Notes under the pieces: generated by a model | What the model was told of the DNA's origin: nothing | What the model saw: the letters and a program-made list of their open reading frames with translations, nothing else | The model's database searches: none | Source of the DNA: JBEBSD01 sp040394475 | GTDB taxonomy: Bacteria; Bacteroidota; Bacteroidia; Cytophagales; Spirosomataceae | Direction: 5' to 3' | Length of the DNA stretch: 64,000 nt | Assembly (NCBI GenBank): GCA_040394475.1 | Contig: JBEBSD010000014.1 | Span: 1 to 64,000, forward strand | Made by a program: the position numbers and the translations under genes | Part shown: in pieces, positions 53,293 to 62,788 of the stretch | Layout of the letters: the number at the start of each line of letters is the position of its first letter | Numbering within the stretch: position 1 is the first letter of the stretch

Positions 53293-54442
53293 AATAACCG
53301 GCATAAAAAGATTTCAGTTTTTGTGTAACCTGTTCGTAAAGAGGTTTGGTAAACTCGATAAACAGTTGCTGCGGGTCGGGCGGAGAAAGTTCCGTCGACT
53401 TGCAAAGCTTCACCTGCTCCGGGGTAAGCGCCCGTTCATCCCCGTTATAACTCGCCCATTCACAAAACCAGGTATACTGGCCTGAAAGCTTGTCCTGGTG
53501 TACTTTCTTTCGCGTATCAAAGGCTTCAATGCGCATGTCCAGGAGGCCTTTGGAAACAATGGTTTTTTTATGAAGGGTCAGTTTGGCCGTAACCTTGCCG
53601 TATACCGGTTTCTTTTGCCGGTTAACGGTGGTTTCACCCACCTTGACACTGTCTTTGCTGGTCACCGTTTCCGTGTTCTTTTCCAGCAGGGTTTGTCCCA
53701 CTACAAAATCGTCAAATTGCAGGACGACTACATGATCCGGACGCAGTTTTTCTCGCTCAGCCTCTTCCGGTGTGTGAAAATGCACGAATTTATTGATTCT
53801 TTTACTGTTTTTCAGGAATTCATTGATCTGGTCCTGGAAATATTCGTGACTGAGCTGATAGCTTTTGGAGGTGACCGAAACCTGCTCCACTACCACATGA
53901 AAAGAGGCCTCCCGGAAAGCATCCTCGACCAGTAGATTAGCGTCCTTGTAGTTGGCGACCAGTGAGACCACCGCTTCAAACTGCTGATGGGCTTTCCGGG
54001 CGTTGTCCCGCCCGCCGAGCGACAACCAGCGGCTTCCTTCCCGGTACCGGTATTCGGCACCCTGCTGCCGGCTTGCCTGTTCCTGGTCGTAAAATGACCG
54101 GGGTTCAACGAGCGTCAGGCAGGCATTGCAGCTATTAAGCTGTTCATACAGCCGGTTGAGCGCTTTGTATTCGTTGACCAGCGCTTCGGGAGCGGTTCCT
54201 TCGCCATTGGCCTCCAGGCGTTTGATGGTGTTTAAATGGGCTTCCAATGCCCTGGGATAAGCGCTCCGGAGTGCCTCCTGCGACGAGGTATGCCCTGGAT
54301 TGTCTTTCAGCTTGTCCGCTGCAAACACAACCGCCTGATCGAATTTGCCGTGTTTAAGCGATTTTTGCGCCGATTTGCATGCCGTTATCCAACCAACAAG
54401 ACCAACCAGGACAAAAAAGACAGGGAAGGCCTTAAATTTCAT
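53291..54442 (-). CDS. Lipoprotein of unknown function, predicted helical N-half
   Basis: 383 residues from the ATG at 54442 (a frame from 54472 adds ten). Lipobox VGWITAC near residue 22. An N-terminal TPR-like helical region (about 25-200: DQAVVFAADKLKDNPG, ALEAHLNTIKRLEANG, ARKAHQQFEAVVSLVANYKDA) is followed by a beta-rich domain (VVVLQFDDFVVGQ, KVTAKLTLHKKTIVSKG, DMRIEAFDTRK) and a closing helix. CNAC in the first half could form a disulfide. I do not recognise the family by name. Outer-membrane attached, periplasmic. Confidence 0.75.
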   Translation of the reverse strand: MKFKAFPVFFVLVGLVGWITACKSAQKSLKHGKFDQAVVFAADKLKDNPGHTSSQEALRSAYPRALEAHLNTIKRLEANGEGTAPEALVNEYKALNRLYEQLNSCNACLTLVEPRSFYDQEQASRQQGAEYRYREGSRWLSLGGRDNARKAHQQFEAVVSLVANYKDANLLVEDAFREASFHVVVEQVSVTSKSYQLSHEYFQDQINEFLKNSKRINKFVHFHTPEEAEREKLRPDHVVVLQFDDFVVGQTLLEKNTETVTSKDSVKVGETTVNRQKKPVYGKVTAKLTLHKKTIVSKGLLDMRIEAFDTRKKVHQDKLSGQYTWFCEWASYNGDERALTPEQVKLCKSTELSPPDPQQLFIEFTKPLYEQVTQKLKSFYAGY

Positions 54443-54564
54443 TTCTGCAGCGTCTTTAGAGGTGACGTTCATCTATGGAGTTGAAAATATACAGTTCCTG
54501 CCCGCACATGGCAGCCGAATCGGTTTCAAGGCTATAACGTGGCAAATGTAAGCAATTTAGGGGT

Positions 54565-55575
54565 TCAACGGCTGTTTTTTTCCAATGAAATGTACACCAG
54601 CTGACTTTCCGGAGCATTGGGGGTATACTTATCGTTCAAAAGCAGGATGCCGTTTTCAAAAGGGACCAATCCCTCCCAGTTACTTCCCCACAGGTGTTCC
54701 GGAAGGTCGATTTCCTGCACGACCCGGATTTTTCTCCTGTTTTTCTTCAGGAGCAGCAGCCGGGCAAACGGATGGAGAGCGGATGGCTGCCCGATCAATT
54801 GACGATCGCGCGGCGGTAAACCTTGCTGGTATACTTTTTCTTCAGGTAAAGGGAAAAAGTAATTGATAGCCAGTATACGCTGTCCGTCATAGGAGGTCAC
54901 ATCCGTCAGCCTGAACGGGATTCCGGACAAGCGGATCCGCCGGGACTTTCGCAGGCGGGGATCTATGCGATAGGCGTAATTTCTTTTGAAATAGTTAAAT
55001 TCGTAGAAGGCATATAAGTAGTTGCCGGCCACGCAAAGCGATTCGAATCCTGCATTGAAAATAGCGCTTCCGTCCTTTTGGACAGGCCTTTTCAGCGGAA
55101 ATACCCGGGTAGTATCGAGGACGAAACGATTGTTTTCAAACAAACCCGTCAGGAGGTAGCCATACGGATCCGTGGCATCGGTCTCAACTGTTATAAAAAA
55201 ACGGTCGCCGTGGAAGGCAATGGCCTCAAGCCCCTGGTAATCAGGAAGCATCGATTGGATTTTTTCAATACCAACCAATGAATGCTTCTGGTAGGAGGAA
55301 ACCGGGAGCGTCGTGTCCCGGATACTGGCCGACAGCGCGGCTTCGGACAGGGAATAGATTCCCGCGGTAAACGCTCTGAACCGGTCATTCCGGTTTTCCG
55401 GGAGTAAAAATAGCCGGTCCTGGTAGCGGGCCATAGAGGAGAATTCCCGGCTGCCGGTACGGATCGAATCGGGGAGCTGGAAGGGAATCACCCCGGTGAC
55501 CGCGTATTGGGCGATGCCGGGCAAAGCAGGGAACCAAACAAGCAGAAGACAGGCAAACAGGCGCATACAAGCCAT
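54565..55575 (-). CDS. Secreted propeller-type protein (esterase-like activity of phytase family, tentative)
   Basis: 336 residues from the ATG at 55575; 55566 and 55623 are alternative starts. Signal peptide LFACLLLVWFPALPGIAQ. Propeller strands with repeated aromatic loops: ARYQDRLFLLPENRND, GLEAIAFHGDRFFITVE, FESLCVAGNYLYAFYE, LTDVTSYDGQRILAINYFF, WEGLVPFENGILLLNDKYT. The GLEAIAF/EGLVPF/LLNDKYTPN pattern resembles the phytase-like esterase domain, so that is my best guess, with modest confidence. Single leftward gene, 123 bp downstream of the lipoprotein start region and 89 bp after the cold-shock gene. Confidence 0.65.
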   Translation of the reverse strand: MACMRLFACLLLVWFPALPGIAQYAVTGVIPFQLPDSIRTGSREFSSMARYQDRLFLLPENRNDRFRAFTAGIYSLSEAALSASIRDTTLPVSSYQKHSLVGIEKIQSMLPDYQGLEAIAFHGDRFFITVETDATDPYGYLLTGLFENNRFVLDTTRVFPLKRPVQKDGSAIFNAGFESLCVAGNYLYAFYEFNYFKRNYAYRIDPRLRKSRRIRLSGIPFRLTDVTSYDGQRILAINYFFPLPEEKVYQQGLPPRDRQLIGQPSALHPFARLLLLKKNRRKIRVVQEIDLPEHLWGSNWEGLVPFENGILLLNDKYTPNAPESQLVYISLEKNSR

Positions 55576-55663
55576 AAGCGGAAGACGGGGGTCGGTGAAA
55601 CGGGGCTGCATAAAAAAAGCCATGACACCTGGCCATAGCTTTCTTTCGAAACAAGTAAAAAAA

Positions 55664-55858
55664 TCAGATCTTTTTTACTTTCACCGCATTAAGACCCTTT
55701 TTGCCATCGATTACTTCGTATTCAACCTGGTCCTTCTCACGAATAGTCAATCCTCCGAGCCCGGTTACATGCACAAAAATATCTTTGTTTGTCTCGTCAT
55801 CAACAATAAAGCCGAACCCCTTCGCTTCATTGAAAAATTTAACTGTACCTGTAGGCAT
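55664..55858 (-). CDS. cspA: Cold-shock domain RNA chaperone
   Basis: 64 residues from the ATG at 55858 (a frame to 55909 would add a hydrophobic run and is not the start). OB fold with RNP1 KGFGFI (13-18) and RNP2 DIFVHV (26-31), starting GTVKFFNEAKG. It binds RNA and single-stranded DNA and melts mRNA structures in the cytoplasm. The 5' leader of about 50 bases downstream of the -7 box is AT-rich. I use cspA as the family symbol only. Confidence 0.95.
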   Translation of the reverse strand: MPTGTVKFFNEAKGFGFIVDDETNKDIFVHVTGLGGLTIREKDQVEYEVIDGKKGLNAVKVKKI

Positions 55859-55914
55859 GATAATAAAATAAATAATAAAAAGAACAATAAACGAACACTT
55901 TGAACGCAAAGAAA

Positions 55915-55922
55915 CAAAAATA
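55915..55922 (-). promoter_or_regulatory. -7 element of the cold-shock gene
   Basis: The minus strand reads TATTTTTG, matching TAnnTTTG, 57-64 bases before the ATG at 55858. I see no TTTG at the usual 19-20 base distance. The next CTTTG downstream (about 55901-55905) may belong to the start region. Confidence 0.4.
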
Positions 55923-56069
55923 CTTGAAAAAACAAGCAGTTTTGTTAAATTAATTAGTAAACGTCGGAAGGGGTAAAAAGCCGCATTAATTTGGGGGCTT
56001 CTGCAAAGGGTTATTTGTTGATAATGAAGCTTTTTCTTATTTTAGCCTCCAAATTCTAAACTATAGGGC

Positions 56070-56291
56070 ATGACATCGTTTCGGTATTTTGTGGAGGATC
56101 AGGTGTTCGGAGTTTGTGCGAGACTAGGTGAAAAATTGCATATTTCCGCGAGTAGTATACGGCTGTACTTTATTTATGCTTCTTTTCTGACCTTCGGGTC
56201 GCCCATTATTCTCTACCTGGTGCTGGCTTTTTGGATGGAAATCAGAAAGCATCTCCGGCGGCACAGAAGCCCTACCATCTGGGAGTGGTGA
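56070..56291 (+). CDS. PspC-domain small membrane protein
   Basis: 73 residues. FGVCARLGEKLHISASSIRLYFIYASFLTFG-like pattern (the PspC core, G-V-C-x-x-L-x-x-x-x-x-x-x-x-x-x-R-x-x-F) followed by one membrane helix IILYLVLAFWM and a basic tail. Such proteins contact the inner membrane in phage-shock-type stress responses. Possible promoter: TTTG at about 56011, then TATTTTAG near 56037, one base off consensus. It converges on the glycosyltransferase gene with no gap (56291/56292). Confidence 0.8.
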   Translation: MTSFRYFVEDQVFGVCARLGEKLHISASSIRLYFIYASFLTFGSPIILYLVLAFWMEIRKHLRRHRSPTIWEW

Positions 56292-57305
56292 TCACGCCGT
56301 CGGCTTCTTTTGAGGGAGTTCGGGATAGGTATGCCGGCCCTTTACAAAGTACTCCCAAACGACACTTTTATAGTAGAGCGGCGCTCTCGCATGGGTGCGC
56401 TCCCGGATTTTTGCCAGTTCGGGTACCAGGGCATAAAAGGCAAAATGAGCCCTGACGATGGCCAATACATCCGGGAAGGCGCCAGCAGCCATAAAACGGG
56501 CACTTGAGAGGCCGTCCAGCAGCAGACGGATGGTGATCGTTTTCCAGCGTCTGCCTTTCGGGAGGTTTTTGTAAAGCATTATGAGGTTATTGCGGTAGTT
56601 CAGGAAGGTTTTCCGGGGATTGGATTTGTGAAGGGTGCCGCCTCCGACATGAAATACCGTCGAACGCCCGTAATAGGTAATCCGGTAGCCCTTGTTCAAG
56701 AGTCGCCAACAGAGGTCGATCTCTTCCATGTGGGCAAAAAAGCGCGCGTCGAACCCTCCTGTCTGATGGAAAATACCGGCCCGTAAAAACAGGCAGGCCC
56801 CGGTCGCCCAGAAAACATCCTGCGTGTCGTCGTATTGTCCCTGATCCCTTTCCCGGGTATCGAAGATTCTTCCCCGGCAGAACGGATACCCCAGAAAATC
56901 CATATAGCCCCCCGCCGCACCGGCATATTCAAAATGGGTGGGCAGGTCATAAGCCCTTATTTTCGGCTGGCAGGCAGCAATCAGGGGGTCCGATTCCATA
57001 AAAGTGATCACGGGATCGATCCAGTTAGGGGTCACCTCAATGTCCGAATTCAGCAGGATGTAGTAATCCGCTGCGATGTGTTTCAGGGCGTGGTTATACC
57101 CTCCGGCGTAGCCTTTATTTTCACTAATGGCAAGGGTATGTACCTGGGGCATCTCGGCGTGCAGCCATTCCAGCGATTGATCCGAGGAGGCATTGTCGGC
57201 TACCCAGACGTCATGCCCGCCGGAATGGGCCAGTACGTTGGGAAGGAACTGCTGCAGATAATGTTTCCCGTTATAGTTGAGAATAACAATGGCTACTCTG
57301 GACAT
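56292..57305 (-). CDS. Family 2 glycosyltransferase
   Basis: 337 residues. GT-A fold: VAIVILNYNGKHYLQQFLP, VWVADNASSDQSL, YILLNSDIEVTPNW (metal-binding Asp pair), CLFLRAGIFHQTGGFDARFFAHMEEIDLCWRL (catalytic E-D region), and the GGTLHKSNPRKTFLNYRN block typical of rhamnosyl/glycosyl transferases of cell-envelope polysaccharides. A membrane-proximal C-terminus is likely. It transfers a sugar from a nucleotide donor to a lipid or polysaccharide; donor unknown. It lies 48 bp downstream of the YbaB gene. Confidence 0.92.
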   Translation of the reverse strand: MSRVAIVILNYNGKHYLQQFLPNVLAHSGGHDVWVADNASSDQSLEWLHAEMPQVHTLAISENKGYAGGYNHALKHIAADYYILLNSDIEVTPNWIDPVITFMESDPLIAACQPKIRAYDLPTHFEYAGAAGGYMDFLGYPFCRGRIFDTRERDQGQYDDTQDVFWATGACLFLRAGIFHQTGGFDARFFAHMEEIDLCWRLLNKGYRITYYGRSTVFHVGGGTLHKSNPRKTFLNYRNNLIMLYKNLPKGRRWKTITIRLLLDGLSSARFMAAGAFPDVLAIVRAHFAFYALVPELAKIRERTHARAPLYYKSVVWEYFVKGRHTYPELPQKKPTA

Positions 57306-57353
57306 TGAGCGTTGGGGTAAGAAGTGCCGGATCCTTTCAGGAAGGAGGGCGTA

Positions 57354-57701
57354 TTATTTTAAGAGACTGCTCAAATCCAGGCCCGGAATATTGGGTAACG
57401 ACCCTTCGGTAGCATTTTTAAGGTGTTCTTTGGTTCTGGGTTCAATGGTCTCAATTGCTTTATTGACCGCCGCAATAATAAGGTCCTGCAGCATTTCCTT
57501 ATCCCCGGGCTGCATCAGGGAAGGATCGATTTCCAGTGCAGTGACCTTTTTGTGGCCATTAACGGTTGCCCTGACAAGGCCGGCGCCCGATTCGGCGGTT
57601 TCGGTGAGGGTCCCCAGAGCTTCCTGAGCGGCCTGCATTTTGGATTGTAAGTCCTTTATTTTGCCCATCAGCCCCATCATATCTCCCAAATTTCCAAACA
57701 T
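57354..57701 (-). CDS. YbaB/EbfC-family nucleoid-associated protein
   Basis: 115 residues. Starts MFGNLGDMMGLMGKIKDL, then a coiled helix (QSKMQAAQEALGTL), a central sheet (ATVNGHKKVTALEIDPSLM), and DLIIAAVNKAIETIEPRTKEHL. It binds DNA as a dimer and shapes the nucleoid. In many bacteria it is next to dnaX and recR; here it is between a glycosyltransferase and a gliding-type protein, so that linkage is lost. Confidence 0.92.
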   Translation of the reverse strand: MFGNLGDMMGLMGKIKDLQSKMQAAQEALGTLTETAESGAGLVRATVNGHKKVTALEIDPSLMQPGDKEMLQDLIIAAVNKAIETIEPRTKEHLKNATEGSLPNIPGLDLSSLLK

Positions 57702-57777
57702 AGTAGGTAAGTTTCGTAAGCATTAAACTGTTTGCGGACAACTGCTGTCCGGCGTCAGCTTGCAAAGATAACAGCTT

Positions 57778-59709
57778 TCAGCGGATCAGTAGAAAAGTGC
57801 CCTTTTTTACCACGTTTTTTCCGGTAGGATCGGTCGCTTCCAGTTCGTACGCATAGCTGCCTGATGGGGCGGGATGCCCTTTGACCGTGCCGTCCCAGCC
57901 TTGTGTTCCGTCTTCCGTGTAATGCACGACTTCTCCCCACTGGTTGAAAATAGTCATTTTGAAGGCCTGCAGGAAAAGTCCCTTGACCTGGAAGTCGTCG
58001 TTATGTCCGTCCTGGTTAGGGGTAAAAGCAGTCGGAACCAGGAACCTGGCTTCCGGCGTAAAGGTCACAAAGTTGGACTCACTCATCCAGGAACCTGTTT
58101 TGTCCCTTATCAGCAGCCGGAAAGGAGTCGGGCCCTTCAGGAAGTCCTGATCGGGAAGGAACCCGTGGATGCCGGGGCCGAATGCTTCATGGGGGGAATT
58201 GTCCAGATAAAGTTCATAGCCGTCGATCTCGGACAGAAAGGGAGTGGCGGTGTTCCATTGCAGCTCCTTTCCCGCTTGCTGCAGCAGCACGGAGCAAACC
58301 GGCTGGCTGGGCTCTGAACGGTTTTCACAGGCATTCTCATAGAGCATCCGGTAGCAGTAGGAAAGTCGGGATGCATCCACACGCTCGTCTACAAGCGATT
58401 GGCGCTGGGAGGTAGCGGCAGTAACGGTCTTTACCTCAAAGGGTTCAAAAGGGCCGTTGCCGACGCTTCGTTCAATCGTCAGCCGGTAGTTGTCGGTATA
58501 GGCGGTAAAGGGCATTTCGCCGGAAAGGTAGATGGCGCTGTCGTGCTGTACAGTACAGTAGAGGCCGGTGACAGGCGACGGAATTACTTCCGACCGCCCG
58601 GTAACCGCCCGGGTGGCGGAATTGGAAAAGGCCTGTTGCGTATAGGCCCGGACCTGATACTGGTAAATGACCCCGCAGGTCACGTCAGTATCCACATAAT
58701 CGAGTTGCTCCCGGTTGCGGATGGTGGTCAGCAGCCGGTCGTCACGGTAAACTTCATACCGCTCAAACCCGCTCTGTGCCGGATACTCGTTCCAGGAAAT
58801 CCTGTTCTGTTCATTTTCACTGGCTGCCTTCAGGATCATCGTCGTAACCGGGTTCGATTCCAGGGCTTTTCCGCAGTAGTCACTGACAAATTTAATGGTA
58901 AATACTTCCTGGTCCTGTAAAACCAGGATGAGTTCCCTTTTTTCGCCATCCACCGACACCCCGGTTTCGGTAAAAGGTCCATCCGGGGGTTTTGTCCATA
59001 CGCCGGAGCTGAAATCAGGGCCCAGTCCCGTGTAGGTAACCAGCGCCGGTGCGTTGAAATTGAGTTGCAGGCCATTGATCAGGAGTTCGGGGTCCGGAGT
59101 GCGGCGTATCCGGACGGTTTGTCTGTTCGGACGGCTTTCCGCGCAGGGCCCGGACGCAAAGATTCCGCTCACCGACAGCGTATAGCTGCCGTCGCGGTCA
59201 TAGGCATGTGTAATGGCGGTATCGGCGCCGGAAAGCGATTGCACCGGCCCGCCATCGCCCCAGTCGATGGTGAAGGTCTCATAACGTTCCAGTTGCTCGT
59301 CAGGGATTAATTCAAGCTGCACGGATCCGTTGTTACAGGTGATAAGCCTGTAATTCGGCGGGGAATTGTCGATGACAGTAATTTGCCGGCAAAAAGTAAA
59401 GTCGGCTCCGTTGTTTCCGGTTTGTAAAATGGTATATTCACCCGGTAGGGTATAAGTATGCGACGTCAGGGCGGTGCCGGGCTGAGGGCCGGAAGCCCCC
59501 TCTTTAAAATCGTAGTGATACCGGATGTCCGTCCCGTCGGGAACCGTATTGGTTACGGTCACGGTAAGCGGGGCGCATCCTGCTTCCGGAAGCACGGTAA
59601 ATCCGCCGTTGCTTCCGCAGATTTCCTGCTGTGCGATAAGCGGTGCCGTCAGGAGGCAAAGCAGCGGGATAAACCACCTGGACAGGAATATGGGGAAAAA
59701 TGATTGCAT
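57778..59709 (-). CDS. T9SS type-B sorting (gliding motility-associated C-terminal) PKD-domain protein
   Basis: 643 residues. Signal peptide FFPIFLSRWFIPLLCLLTAPLIAQ, a PKD domain about 35-110 (LTVTVTNTVPDGTDIRYHYDF, SHTYTLPGEYTI), a second PKD-like domain (TIDWGDGGPVQSL, ITHAYDRDGSYTLSVSG), fibronectin-type regions, and the C-terminal gliding-type domain (FLVPTAFTPNQDGHNDDF, FKMTIFNQWGEVVHYTED, GWDGTVKGHPAPSGSYAYE). The ending directs export by the type IX system and attachment to the surface, probably through SprF-like partners not in this window. The passenger part has no recognised enzyme. Confidence 0.93.
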   Translation of the reverse strand: MQSFFPIFLSRWFIPLLCLLTAPLIAQQEICGSNGGFTVLPEAGCAPLTVTVTNTVPDGTDIRYHYDFKEGASGPQPGTALTSHTYTLPGEYTILQTGNNGADFTFCRQITVIDNSPPNYRLITCNNGSVQLELIPDEQLERYETFTIDWGDGGPVQSLSGADTAITHAYDRDGSYTLSVSGIFASGPCAESRPNRQTVRIRRTPDPELLINGLQLNFNAPALVTYTGLGPDFSSGVWTKPPDGPFTETGVSVDGEKRELILVLQDQEVFTIKFVSDYCGKALESNPVTTMILKAASENEQNRISWNEYPAQSGFERYEVYRDDRLLTTIRNREQLDYVDTDVTCGVIYQYQVRAYTQQAFSNSATRAVTGRSEVIPSPVTGLYCTVQHDSAIYLSGEMPFTAYTDNYRLTIERSVGNGPFEPFEVKTVTAATSQRQSLVDERVDASRLSYCYRMLYENACENRSEPSQPVCSVLLQQAGKELQWNTATPFLSEIDGYELYLDNSPHEAFGPGIHGFLPDQDFLKGPTPFRLLIRDKTGSWMSESNFVTFTPEARFLVPTAFTPNQDGHNDDFQVKGLFLQAFKMTIFNQWGEVVHYTEDGTQGWDGTVKGHPAPSGSYAYELEATDPTGKNVVKKGTFLLIR

Positions 59710-59889
59710 GGGTGTGGGAATCGGAATTTGACCGGTAAATGAACGTTGGGTGGTACGGATGTTGTTTAGCTAATAGGATACAGGCGCATACGTTGAAAAT
59801 GTTCTGTTAATAATACCGGGAAGCCCCTATATTTACGTAATAAAATAAATGTAAACTTAACCATTTTTCATCAACTGTAGTTTTAGTAC

Positions 59890-61137
59890 ATGAATAACGA
59901 AGCAATAACACTCGATCGCATCGAAGATGCCATAAACGATATTAAAGCCGGTAAAATGATTGTGGTGGTGGACGACGAAGACCGGGAAAATGAAGGAGAC
60001 CTGATTTGTGCTGCCGAACTGATTACACCCGAAATTGTGAATTTTATGACCCGCGAGGGAAGGGGAGTGGTTTGTGTTCCCCTTACGGAAGACCGTTGCC
60101 GGGAACTGGAGCTCGATATGATGGTGACCCGTAACACGGCGACGCATGAAACTGCGTTTACCGTAACGGTTGACTTACTGGGACACGGATGCACAACCGG
60201 TGTTTCAGCCGGCGACCGGGCAAAGACTATCCTCGCACTGGCTGACCCCGCTACCCAGCCGCATGATCTGGGCCGGCCGGGTCATATCAATCCGTTGATG
60301 GCGAAAAACGGAGGAGTGCTCCGCAGGGCCGGACATACGGAAGCTGCGATTGATTTTATGCGGTTGTCGGGTTTGAAGCCCGTTGGCGTACTGATTGAAG
60401 TGCTGAACGAAGATGGAACGATGGCCAGATTGCCGGAGCTTCGTGTATTTGCAGATAAGTTTGACCTGAAACTGGTGAGCATTAAAGACCTGATTGCTTA
60501 CCGCGTGCTGAAGGAAACACTCATCAGGAGGGAAGAGAAAGTGGATATGCCGACGGAATGGGGGCATTTTGAGATGATTGCCTATACCCAGACCAACACG
60601 GGCGATATCCACCTGGCAATGGTGAAGGGTACCTGGGAAAAGGACGAACCGGTGCTGGCGAGGGTACATTCATCCTGTGTTACCGGCGATATTTTCGGAT
60701 CCTGTCGCTGTGACTGCGGCGCGCAGCTGCATGCCGCCATGGCAATGGTGGAGAAGGAGGGAAAAGGGGTGGTAATATATATGAACCAGGAAGGCCGGGG
60801 GATCGGCTTGCTCAATAAACTGAAGGCCTACCGGTTACAGGAGCAGGGGTGGGATACCATCGATGCAAATGTAGAACTCGGGTTGCCTTCGGATGCCCGG
60901 GATTATGGAGTGGGCGCTCAGATTCTGCGGGACCTGGGAGTTTCTAAAATGCGGCTGATTTCAAACAATCCCAAAAAGCGGGTTGGTTTGATTGGGTATG
61001 GACTGGAAGTGGTGGAATCCGTTTCTGTCGAAATTCCGTCTAATCCGTTCAATCAACGGTACCTGCTGACCAAACGCGACCGGATGGGTCACAACCTGAA
61101 AAACCTCACGCTGGCTTTACCCGATTCACAAGGCTAA
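59890..61137 (+). CDS. ribBA: Bifunctional RibBA: DHBP synthase / GTP cyclohydrolase II
   Basis: 415 residues for the two entry steps of riboflavin synthesis. The DHBP synthase half (about 1-205) has VVVDDEDRENEGDLI (28-38) and RRAGHTEAAIDF. The GTP cyclohydrolase half (about 210-400) has zinc cysteines in VHSSCVTGDIFGSCRCDCG, the NQEGRGIGL loop and GVGAQILRDLGVSKMRLISNNPKK. All main catalytic residues look intact in both halves. The region 59710-59889 upstream contains TATATTTA near 59828, one base from a -7 box, and no FMN riboswitch was visible. Confidence 0.96.
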   Translation: MNNEAITLDRIEDAINDIKAGKMIVVVDDEDRENEGDLICAAELITPEIVNFMTREGRGVVCVPLTEDRCRELELDMMVTRNTATHETAFTVTVDLLGHGCTTGVSAGDRAKTILALADPATQPHDLGRPGHINPLMAKNGGVLRRAGHTEAAIDFMRLSGLKPVGVLIEVLNEDGTMARLPELRVFADKFDLKLVSIKDLIAYRVLKETLIRREEKVDMPTEWGHFEMIAYTQTNTGDIHLAMVKGTWEKDEPVLARVHSSCVTGDIFGSCRCDCGAQLHAAMAMVEKEGKGVVIYMNQEGRGIGLLNKLKAYRLQEQGWDTIDANVELGLPSDARDYGVGAQILRDLGVSKMRLISNNPKKRVGLIGYGLEVVESVSVEIPSNPFNQRYLLTKRDRMGHNLKNLTLALPDSQG

Positions 61138-61171
61138 GGTTTCGCCGGAAGGCTTTTCAAAACATGGGATT

Positions 61172-61732
61172 ATGAGTATTTTCAGACGCTACAGCTATAG
61201 CAGCCTGATGGTTGCAGGAATACTGTCTGCCGTGCAGGCGCAACCAGGCCCAAAGATCAGTACCCAAACCGGGCAAACGGAATTTTTTTCGAAAGCGGCC
61301 GGACCGGCCGACGACATTTACGCCATCCACGAAAACGGAGCAGTAACCGTAAACCTGGAAACCGGGGCAATAGATGTAACAATCGACATGCGCCTGTTTG
61401 TACTGCCCAAAAAACTGATGACGCAACATTACAACGAAAAATACATGGAAACAGGGAAATTCCCGTTTGCAACCTTTTCAGGCAAGCTGGTAAGAGACCG
61501 GGATATCCGCGTTCCGGGAGTACATCCTGTTAAAGCCACCGGTGACTTTACGGTCCATGGCGTTACCCGTCACCGGACCTTTGCAGGAAAGATTCATACG
61601 AAAGGGGATACCTGTACACTGACTGCCGAATTTGGCGTGCAGTTAGCGGATCATGCTATTCCGATACCGGTTTTGTTTTTTACTAAAATTACAGAAGCAG
61701 TGCACGTAAAGGCTCGTTACGTACTGCAGTAG
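61172..61732 (+). CDS. YceI-like periplasmic protein
   Basis: 186 residues. Signal peptide YSYSSLMVAGILSAVQAQ. Lipocalin-like YceI fold: VTVNLETGAIDVTIDM, KLMTQHYNEKYMETGKFPFATFSG and FTVHGVTRHRTFAGKI, typical of polyisoprenoid-binding proteins. It sits 35 bp after RibBA and 13 bp before the aminopeptidase gene on the same strand, so it is probably co-transcribed. Confidence 0.87.
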   Translation: MSIFRRYSYSSLMVAGILSAVQAQPGPKISTQTGQTEFFSKAAGPADDIYAIHENGAVTVNLETGAIDVTIDMRLFVLPKKLMTQHYNEKYMETGKFPFATFSGKLVRDRDIRVPGVHPVKATGDFTVHGVTRHRTFAGKIHTKGDTCTLTAEFGVQLADHAIPIPVLFFTKITEAVHVKARYVLQ

Positions 61733-61745
61733 TGTCTAACAATAT

Positions 61746-62777
61746 ATGCCAAGAAAAATAGGGATACTTCTGCTGACTGTCCTGGTGGTTTGGGGCGTTT
61801 TGAACAGGGAGCTCTTGCAGTATGGGTGGATGCAGGCGAAAGGACAGCTGGCAATACTCTGGCACGTCCGGGAGGTTGCTGACGTGCTCGCTGATCCTGC
61901 CTACCCGGATTCGCTGAAGCTGCGGATCCGTTTGATCGAGGAAATCAAACAGTTCGGAGTGGATTCACTGGGGCTGACCCCTTCGGCCAACTATACCACC
62001 TTTTATGACCAGCAAGGACGTTCACTGATGTGGGTACTGACGGCGTCTGAAAAATACCGCATCCTGGCGAAGGAATGGAAATTTCCGGTATTGGGTACAT
62101 TTCCCTACAAGGGTTTTTTTGATTCTACCCGGGCTGTTACAGAGCGGCAGGCATTGATCCGGGAGGGCTACGATACCCATATCAATGAAGCGGCGGCCTG
62201 GTCGTTGCTTGGCTATGTACGCGATCCGATCCTGTCTTCCATGCTGGAGCGCTCGGACGGCGGCCTGGCGAACCTTATTCTCCACGAACTGACGCATGGA
62301 ACCCTGTTTGTGAAGGACAACCTGGAACTGAATGAAAACCTTGCTAGTTTTGTGGGTGACTGGGGGGCTATCCGGTTTCTGACCTATAAATACGGTCCTG
62401 ATTCGGAGCAATTGAAACGCTACGAGTTCCGCAAAAAGTATAATGATGCCTGGGCACAGCACATGCTGCGGGGGGCCAACCGCCTGGATTCACTCTATCA
62501 GTCATTTGAGGCAGCGCTTCCCGAAACGGCAAAAGCACAGCAGAAGCAATTCCTGTTAAACCGTATATTGGCAGATGCCGATACACTTTTAGGGGGGCTG
62601 TATCCGTTGGATAGTAACGCTAAAGCGGGAGAGATTGCTGCCAATAATGCCTATTTTATAAGTTATAAAACCTATAAGTCGCAACAGAACCTGTTTCGGC
62701 AAGAATTTGAGCAGCAATTCGACAGTGATTTTAAAAGCTATTTTGATTACCTGAAAAGAAAATATCCATCGCTCTAA
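61746..62777 (+). CDS. Predicted zinc aminopeptidase (HExxH, PF10023-like)
   Basis: 343 residues with one N-terminal membrane anchor (IGILLLTVLVVWGVL). Zinc motif LHELTHGTLF (His180, Glu181, His184) and the third ligand in NENLASFVGDWGA (Glu198) form a gluzincin active site. The arrangement and length match the predicted aminopeptidase family PF10023. The preceding region contains IEEIKQFGVDSLGL and NYTTFYDQ, typical of the family. Exported side, substrate unknown. Confidence 0.85.
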   Translation: MPRKIGILLLTVLVVWGVLNRELLQYGWMQAKGQLAILWHVREVADVLADPAYPDSLKLRIRLIEEIKQFGVDSLGLTPSANYTTFYDQQGRSLMWVLTASEKYRILAKEWKFPVLGTFPYKGFFDSTRAVTERQALIREGYDTHINEAAAWSLLGYVRDPILSSMLERSDGGLANLILHELTHGTLFVKDNLELNENLASFVGDWGAIRFLTYKYGPDSEQLKRYEFRKKYNDAWAQHMLRGANRLDSLYQSFEAALPETAKAQQKQFLLNRILADADTLLGGLYPLDSNAKAGEIAANNAYFISYKTYKSQQNLFRQEFEQQFDSDFKSYFDYLKRKYPSL

Positions 62778-62788
62778 CCCTGCCACCC

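Noticed and set aside
55496..55903. Plus-strand frame across the cold-shock gene
   Set aside because: It overlaps the clear cold-shock protein and has no plausible translation signal.
58846..58862. tRNA-like T-arm sequence GGTTCGATTCC
   Set aside because: It lies inside the T9SS type-B gene and no acceptor or anticodon arm can be drawn around it.
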